Below, one piece after another: positions 60,362 through 64,000 of a DNA stretch of 64,000 bases. Below the pieces are notes generated by a model. It was not told where the DNA came from, did not search any database, and saw nothing but the letters and a program-made list of their open reading frames with translations. Numbering within the stretch: position 1 is the stretch's first letter; each line of letters starts with the position of its first letter. This stretch comes from Streptomyces microflavus (GTDB lineage Bacteria; Actinomycetota; Actinomycetes; Streptomycetales; Streptomycetaceae): positions 35,831 to 99,830 of the forward strand of contig NZ_BMUG01000019.1 of assembly GCF_014650075.1 (NCBI RefSeq), given 5' to 3'. Both the position numbers and the translations under genes were made by a program.

Positions 60362-61303
60362 ATGGCGCAGCAGGAAAACACCAAGCACAACAGCTCCAAG
60401 CACACAAGGAAGCACGGCACAACACCACACGGCCCAACCCTGCGCCGCACACTGCGCCGCGAAGCCCCCAGCACCGTCGGCCTCCTGGTCGACGAGCAGG
60501 ACTTCGCGGCCATGCGGCGCTACGGCACCTTCCCCTTCGACGACCACACCGCCTATCTGCACCAGGTCGAGGGCCTGCTCCAGGCCCTGGCCGCCCAGGG
60601 CATGCACACCACGATCGCCCTCTTCGACCCCGAGGACTACGCCGAGTTCTGCGCGGAGTCCGGACTCGACGCGGACACCGGCGCCAGCCGCAGCCGCTTC
60701 ACCGCCGAGATCGCCGCCGCCGGAGCCACCGTCGCCTACACCGGCCAACGCCTGACCGACGTCATCCCGCTCCTGGTCTCCCGCGCCGTCCGCCAGGCCA
60801 CCTGGGAGTACGCCACGCTCCTCCTCGCCGACCTCGGAGCCTGCGCGGACTGCGGCCAGGACATCGGACGCGCGGCCTTCGACCGGGCATCCCACCTCCT
60901 CATGCGCCTGCTGGAAACGGCCGGACCGGGCACCCACCACCTGGTCTGCTCCACCCCGACGGAGAACGACCAGCTCCTGGCGGTGCTCCACACCCACCGC
61001 GACACCACGGGCCCGGCCCGCCTGGACACCTCGGAAGGAGCGGAGTTCGCCACCGTGCTCGCGGTGGCGATCGCCCTGGAGTCACCCGGGGGAGTGGTGC
61101 TCCGCACCAGTGCCCCCGACAGCCCGGACCGCGTCCACGGCTGGCGACTGGCCCACGGCACCCTCGCCCCGCTCACCGCGGGCGAGGTCTTCAACGCCTA
61201 CTGCACCGACGCCGAGACCGGAGAGCCCGTCGCCCCGGAATCCGGCGTGGAGTACAGCGCGGGATTCGACATCGGAGCCGACCCCGCGGAGAGGCACCAC
61301 TGA
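60362..61303 (+). CDS. Uncharacterised protein next to the PTS genes
   Basis: 313 residues, unrecognised. A basic, His/Thr-rich N-terminus (residues 1-40) precedes an alpha/beta region beginning TVGLLVDEQDFAAMRRYGTF and continuing LEGLLQALAAQGMHTTIALF-like strands (VEGLLQALAAQGMHTTIALF). A CADCG pair lies near residue 165. The C-terminal part (WRLAHGTLAPLTAGEVFNAY) resembles no motif I know. It starts after an AGGGGG site and is convergent with ptsI. Confidence 0.8.
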   Translation: MAQQENTKHNSSKHTRKHGTTPHGPTLRRTLRREAPSTVGLLVDEQDFAAMRRYGTFPFDDHTAYLHQVEGLLQALAAQGMHTTIALFDPEDYAEFCAESGLDADTGASRSRFTAEIAAAGATVAYTGQRLTDVIPLLVSRAVRQATWEYATLLLADLGACADCGQDIGRAAFDRASHLLMRLLETAGPGTHHLVCSTPTENDQLLAVLHTHRDTTGPARLDTSEGAEFATVLAVAIALESPGGVVLRTSAPDSPDRVHGWRLAHGTLAPLTAGEVFNAYCTDAETGEPVAPESGVEYSAGFDIGADPAERHH

Positions 61304-61323
61304 CGAGGGCAGGGCACACAGAA

Positions 61324-61359
61324 GGAGGGGCTCCCCACCACCAGGCGGGAAGCCCCTCC
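61324..61359. terminator. Bidirectional terminator hairpin
   Basis: GGAGGGGCT (61324-61332) pairs with AGCCCCTCC (61351-61359) between the unknown gene and convergent ptsI. Confidence 0.7.
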
Positions 61360-61378
61360 GACAATCAACTCACCCTGG

Positions 61379-63049
61379 CTACTCGCCCGACAGCACAGCC
61401 TGAGCGGCGTTGCGCGCCTCTTCGGCGGAGTCGGCCGAACGGGCTGCGTTCGCCGCACGCTCGCACTGGGCCAGCGTGTACTTGGCCAGCGTGGCGCGCA
61501 CATAGGGAATGGACGCGGCACCCATGGAGAGCGAGGTGACACCCAGCCCCGTGAGCACACAGGCCAGCAGCGGATCCGCGGCGGCCTCCCCGCACACACC
61601 ACAGCTCTTGCCCTCGGCACGAGCGGCCTCCGCGGACAGCGCCACCAGGTCGAGCAGCGCGGGCTGCCACGGGTCCTGGAGCCGCGACACCGCGCCCACC
61701 TGACGGTCGGCGGCGAAGGTGTACTGCGCCAGGTCGTTGGTGCCCAGCGACAGGAACTCGACCTCCTGGAGGATCGACCGCGCCCGAAGAGCGGCGGACG
61801 GAATCTCCACCATCGCACCGAACTTCGCCTGCAGCCCGGCCTCACGGCACGCGTCCGCGAACGCCTTGGCGTCGATGCGGTCGGCCACCATGGGCGCCAT
61901 GACCTCCAGGTACACCGGCAGACCCTCGGCGGCCTTCGCCAGCGCGGTCAGCTGGGTACGCAGCACGTCGGGGTGGTCCAGCAGGCTGCGCAGCCCCCGG
62001 ACGCCGAGCGCCGGGTTCGGCTCGTCGGCCGGCGTCAGGAAGTCCAGCGGCTTGTCGGCCCCGGCATCCAGTACGCGTACGACGACACGCCCCTCGGGGA
62101 ACGCCTCCAGCACCGCACGGTAGGCCGCGATCTGCTTCTCCTCGGAAGGAGCCTGCTTGCTGTCGTCCAGGAAGAGGAACTCGGTCCGGAACAGCCCGAC
62201 ACCCTCGGCCCCCGCCTCGACCGCCGCGGGCACATCGCCCGGACCGCCGACATTGGCGAGCAACGGCACCTTGTGCCCGTCCGACGTGGCACCCGGGCCG
62301 GTGGAAGAGGACAGCGCGGCCTTACGAGCAGCGGCAGCGGCCTCCATCTCTTCACGCTTCTCGGCGCTCGGGTTCACGAAGATCTCGCCCGTGCTGCCGT
62401 CCACCGCGACGACCGTGCCCTCGGCCAGCTCACCGGCGCCCGGCAGAGCCACCACGGCGGGAACGCCGAGCGCCCGCGCCAGGATCGCGCTGTGGCTGGT
62501 CGGCCCGCCCTCCTCGGTGACGAAGCCGAGCACCAGAGTCGGGTCGAGCAGCGCCGTGTCCGCCGGCGCAAGATCGCGCGCAATCAGCACATACGGCTCG
62601 TCGCTGTCCGGAACCCCGGGCATCGGCACACCGAGCAGCCGCGCCACGATCCGGTTCCGTACGTCGTCGAGGTCGGCGACCCGCCCCGCCAGGTACTCCC
62701 CGGCATTGGCGAGCAGCGCCCGGTACGCGGCGAACGCGTCGTACACAGCGCGCTCGGCGGTGCTGCCCACGGCGACGCGCCGGTCGACATCGGACATCAG
62801 CTCGGGGTCCTGGGCCATCATGGCCTGCGCCTCGAGCACGTGCTGTGCCTCGCCGCCGGCCAGATTGCCGCGCGCGATCAGGTCGGCCGCGACCGCCTCC
62901 ACCGCCTGCCGGGCGCGCCCCTGTTCGCGACCGGCCTCCTCGGCGGGAATCGATTTGGCGGGCGGCTCCAGCACCGCCGTCCCCATGTGCCGAACCTCGC
63001 CGATGGCCACACCGTGGCTCACGCCGACGCCTCGCAGCGTTGTCTCCAT
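61379..63049 (-). CDS. ptsI: PTS enzyme I (phosphoenolpyruvate-protein phosphotransferase)
   Basis: 556 residues. The N-terminal HPr-binding and swivelling domains carry the phosphorylated His186 in GGPTSHSAILARALG; the C-terminal PEP-binding barrel has VRVLDAGADKPLDFL, SLGTNDLAQYTFAADRQVG and the proton-donor Cys in GKSCGVCGEAAADP. It moves phosphate from PEP to HPr, feeding GlcNAc uptake in Streptomyces. ATG 63049 is chosen as homology begins at METTLRGVGVSHG. It is 76 bases downstream of crr on the same strand. Confidence 0.95.
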   Translation of the reverse strand: METTLRGVGVSHGVAIGEVRHMGTAVLEPPAKSIPAEEAGREQGRARQAVEAVAADLIARGNLAGGEAQHVLEAQAMMAQDPELMSDVDRRVAVGSTAERAVYDAFAAYRALLANAGEYLAGRVADLDDVRNRIVARLLGVPMPGVPDSDEPYVLIARDLAPADTALLDPTLVLGFVTEEGGPTSHSAILARALGVPAVVALPGAGELAEGTVVAVDGSTGEIFVNPSAEKREEMEAAAAARKAALSSSTGPGATSDGHKVPLLANVGGPGDVPAAVEAGAEGVGLFRTEFLFLDDSKQAPSEEKQIAAYRAVLEAFPEGRVVVRVLDAGADKPLDFLTPADEPNPALGVRGLRSLLDHPDVLRTQLTALAKAAEGLPVYLEVMAPMVADRIDAKAFADACREAGLQAKFGAMVEIPSAALRARSILQEVEFLSLGTNDLAQYTFAADRQVGAVSRLQDPWQPALLDLVALSAEAARAEGKSCGVCGEAAADPLLACVLTGLGVTSLSMGAASIPYVRATLAKYTLAQCERAANAARSADSAEEARNAAQAVLSGE

Positions 63050-63125
63050 TTCACCCGTCTCCGGTTGTGCGGCGACCGAGTCACCGCGGTGGTTGTGCAA
63101 CTGGCTTGTCACTGCGCCCGAGGCG

Positions 63126-63575
63126 TTACTGCCAGCCGAACAGCGTGTCGCCGATCTTCACGTCCCCGTCCTCACGGACATCGGAGAGCGACTCGGCGGT
63201 GGCCTCCAGGGCCACGATCGGGCAGATGGGTGACTTACCGGCCGCTTCGACGCCGGCCGGGTCCCAGCGCACGATGCTCTGGCCCCGGGTCACCGTGTCC
63301 CCCTTGTTCACGAGAAGCTCGAAGCCCTCGCCGTTGAGCTGGACGGTGTCGATGCCCAGGTGCGTCAGTACCCCGTGCCCGTGCTCGTCGACGACGACGA
63401 ACGCGTGGGGATGGAGGGATACGACGATGCCGTCGACCGGGGACACGGCCTCGGAGGGCTCACGCACGGGGTCGATGGCGGTGCCGGGACCGACCATCGC
63501 GCCGGAGAAGACCGGGTCGGGAACCGCGGTGAGTCCGATGGCGCGTCCAGCAAGAGGGGACGTCACGTTGGTCAT
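63126..63575 (-). CDS. crr: PTS EIIA (Crr-type) sugar phosphotransferase subunit
   Basis: 149 residues, the EIIA-Glc fold. The phosphoacceptor is His72 in VLTHLGIDTVQL, and the partner His57 is in SLHPHAFVVVDEHG; GDTVTRGQSIVRWD is the later family strand. It passes phosphate from HPr to the EIIB of the GlcNAc/sugar permease. GGGAGG precedes the ATG. Gene order crr-ptsI is that of S. coelicolor, where DasR controls it; a strong dre is not visible here (see rejected items). Confidence 0.94.
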   Translation of the reverse strand: MTNVTSPLAGRAIGLTAVPDPVFSGAMVGPGTAIDPVREPSEAVSPVDGIVVSLHPHAFVVVDEHGHGVLTHLGIDTVQLNGEGFELLVNKGDTVTRGQSIVRWDPAGVEAAGKSPICPIVALEATAESLSDVREDGDVKIGDTLFGWQ

Positions 63576-63860
63576 GGGGAGCCTCCCAGGGGGTGGAGAT
63601 TCAGGTGTCGCCGCCGCGGCTGATGAGGGACGGCGTACTGCTCAGCAGAGTAAGTCATATGAAGTCCCGGTTCCGCCCGAGACCGCCCGGTTGACAGGCC
63701 TAGGGGTGCACCGCAAGCGATTTGCCTCGATCCCCGGCTGCCTGTACTGTCGTACTCCTGCCTGACCCCAACGCGACTTTGAGTCGGGGGTCGGCGGCGA
63801 CCTTTAAGCCCAGATCCTAACCCTGAACCTTCCTTCGGCATGCCCGCGGGACGTGGTCAG
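63576..63860. promoter_or_regulatory. Region between crr and the rRNA promoter zone
   Basis: 285 bases with no supportable gene. It should contain the crr-ptsI promoter on the minus strand, which I cannot place confidently, and the upstream part of the rRNA promoter region. Confidence 0.5.
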
Positions 63861-64000
63861 GAAGACGGAAAAGGCCTGATAGAGTCGGACTCGCCGAAAG
63901 GGAAAAACGCGAAAGCGAATTACCTGGAAGCGAAAATCAGTAAAACCGCTTGACCCGCTTCGACCGGGAATCGGACACGAAAGAGTCTGATAGAGTCGGA
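63861..64000 (+). promoter_or_regulatory. Multiple promoters of an rRNA operon (16S gene to the right of the window)
   Basis: GATAGAGTCGGA occurs twice, at 63878-63889 and 63989-64000, giving -10 boxes TAGAGT at 63880-63885 and 63991-63996. Between them is an AT-richer stretch with many GAAAG and AAAA runs and a TTGACC at 63950-63955. This pattern is the tandem-promoter region seen before Streptomyces 16S rRNA genes; the conserved leader and 16S gene must lie just beyond the right edge. Confidence 0.82.

Noticed and set aside
63690..63715. DasR site upstream of crr
   Set aside because: The best candidate near GACAGGCCTAGGGGTG matches only about 9 of 16 consensus positions and lacks the GACCA half-site.

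Overview
The window is chromosomal DNA from a Streptomyces-type actinomycete. The evidence is very high GC, strong third-position G/C bias, GTG and TTG starts, many 4-base ATGA/GTGA stop-start overlaps, and marker genes such as RbpA, a cvn-type conservon, DasR-like operators in front of a chitinase, a crr-ptsI pair and, at the right edge, the promoter zone of an rRNA operon. From memory, this gene content matches the region of the S. coelicolor chromosome that carries crr-ptsI; this was not checked by alignment. I see no transposase, integrase, tRNA, attachment site or CRISPR array. It reads as core chromosome with a few accessory patches.

Layout: 1-5.1 kb is a riboflavin operon (ribD tail, ribE, a PnuC/RibM-like transporter, ribBA, ribH) running into hisE-hisG. 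5.2-8.4 kb holds a PH-domain membrane protein and two CNNM/CorC-type membrane proteins behind a structured leader. 8.4-16.4 kb has an EccA-like AAA+ ATPase, a uridine-kinase-like P-loop protein, a Tat-exported C39-like peptidase, a deleted SAM-methyltransferase pseudogene, a PepSY membrane protein with a His/Met-rich membrane partner, and a tiny membrane protein. 16.4-24.5 kb has the GH18 chitinase, an acyl-CoA dehydrogenase, an Lrp regulator, an amidohydrolase, the polyprenol-phosphate mannose synthase and FxsA. 24.6-29.8 kb has rbpA with a sigma-R promoter, an MFS permease, a GDPD, and the divergent yczE/yczR pair. 29.9-38.5 kb has an FtsK-like protein with a degenerate P-loop and its small hydrophobic partner, ankyrin and HEAT-type proteins, a DUF4240 protein and a fused 5-oxoprolinase/hydantoinase.

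38.6-45.9 kb is the most interesting segment: three co-directional genes whose order, sizes and folds resemble mukF-mukE-mukB (JetA-JetB-JetC). They end in a 1585-residue SMC-like ATPase, but no JetD/MksG nuclease lies beside them. 46.0-51.6 kb has a small membrane protein and a complete conservon (cvnA-D, a GTPase signalling module). 51.7-55.4 kb has a thiolase/DUF35 pair behind a palindromic operator, a DUF962 protein, a VanX-like dipeptidase and a NUDIX hydrolase. 55.4-55.7 kb is a 37-bp minisatellite. 55.7-63.6 kb has a GH31 glycosidase, acetoacetyl-CoA synthetase, an unknown protein and PTS enzyme I plus IIA. The last ~150 bases are rRNA-operon promoter sequence reading rightward.

Working together: the rib genes make and move flavin. 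Chitinase (apparently DasR-controlled) and the PTS proteins belong to the same N-acetylglucosamine/DasR physiology. The conservon is a signalling unit. The three-gene SMC-like operon probably acts on DNA topology, either in chromosome organisation or in defence against foreign DNA.
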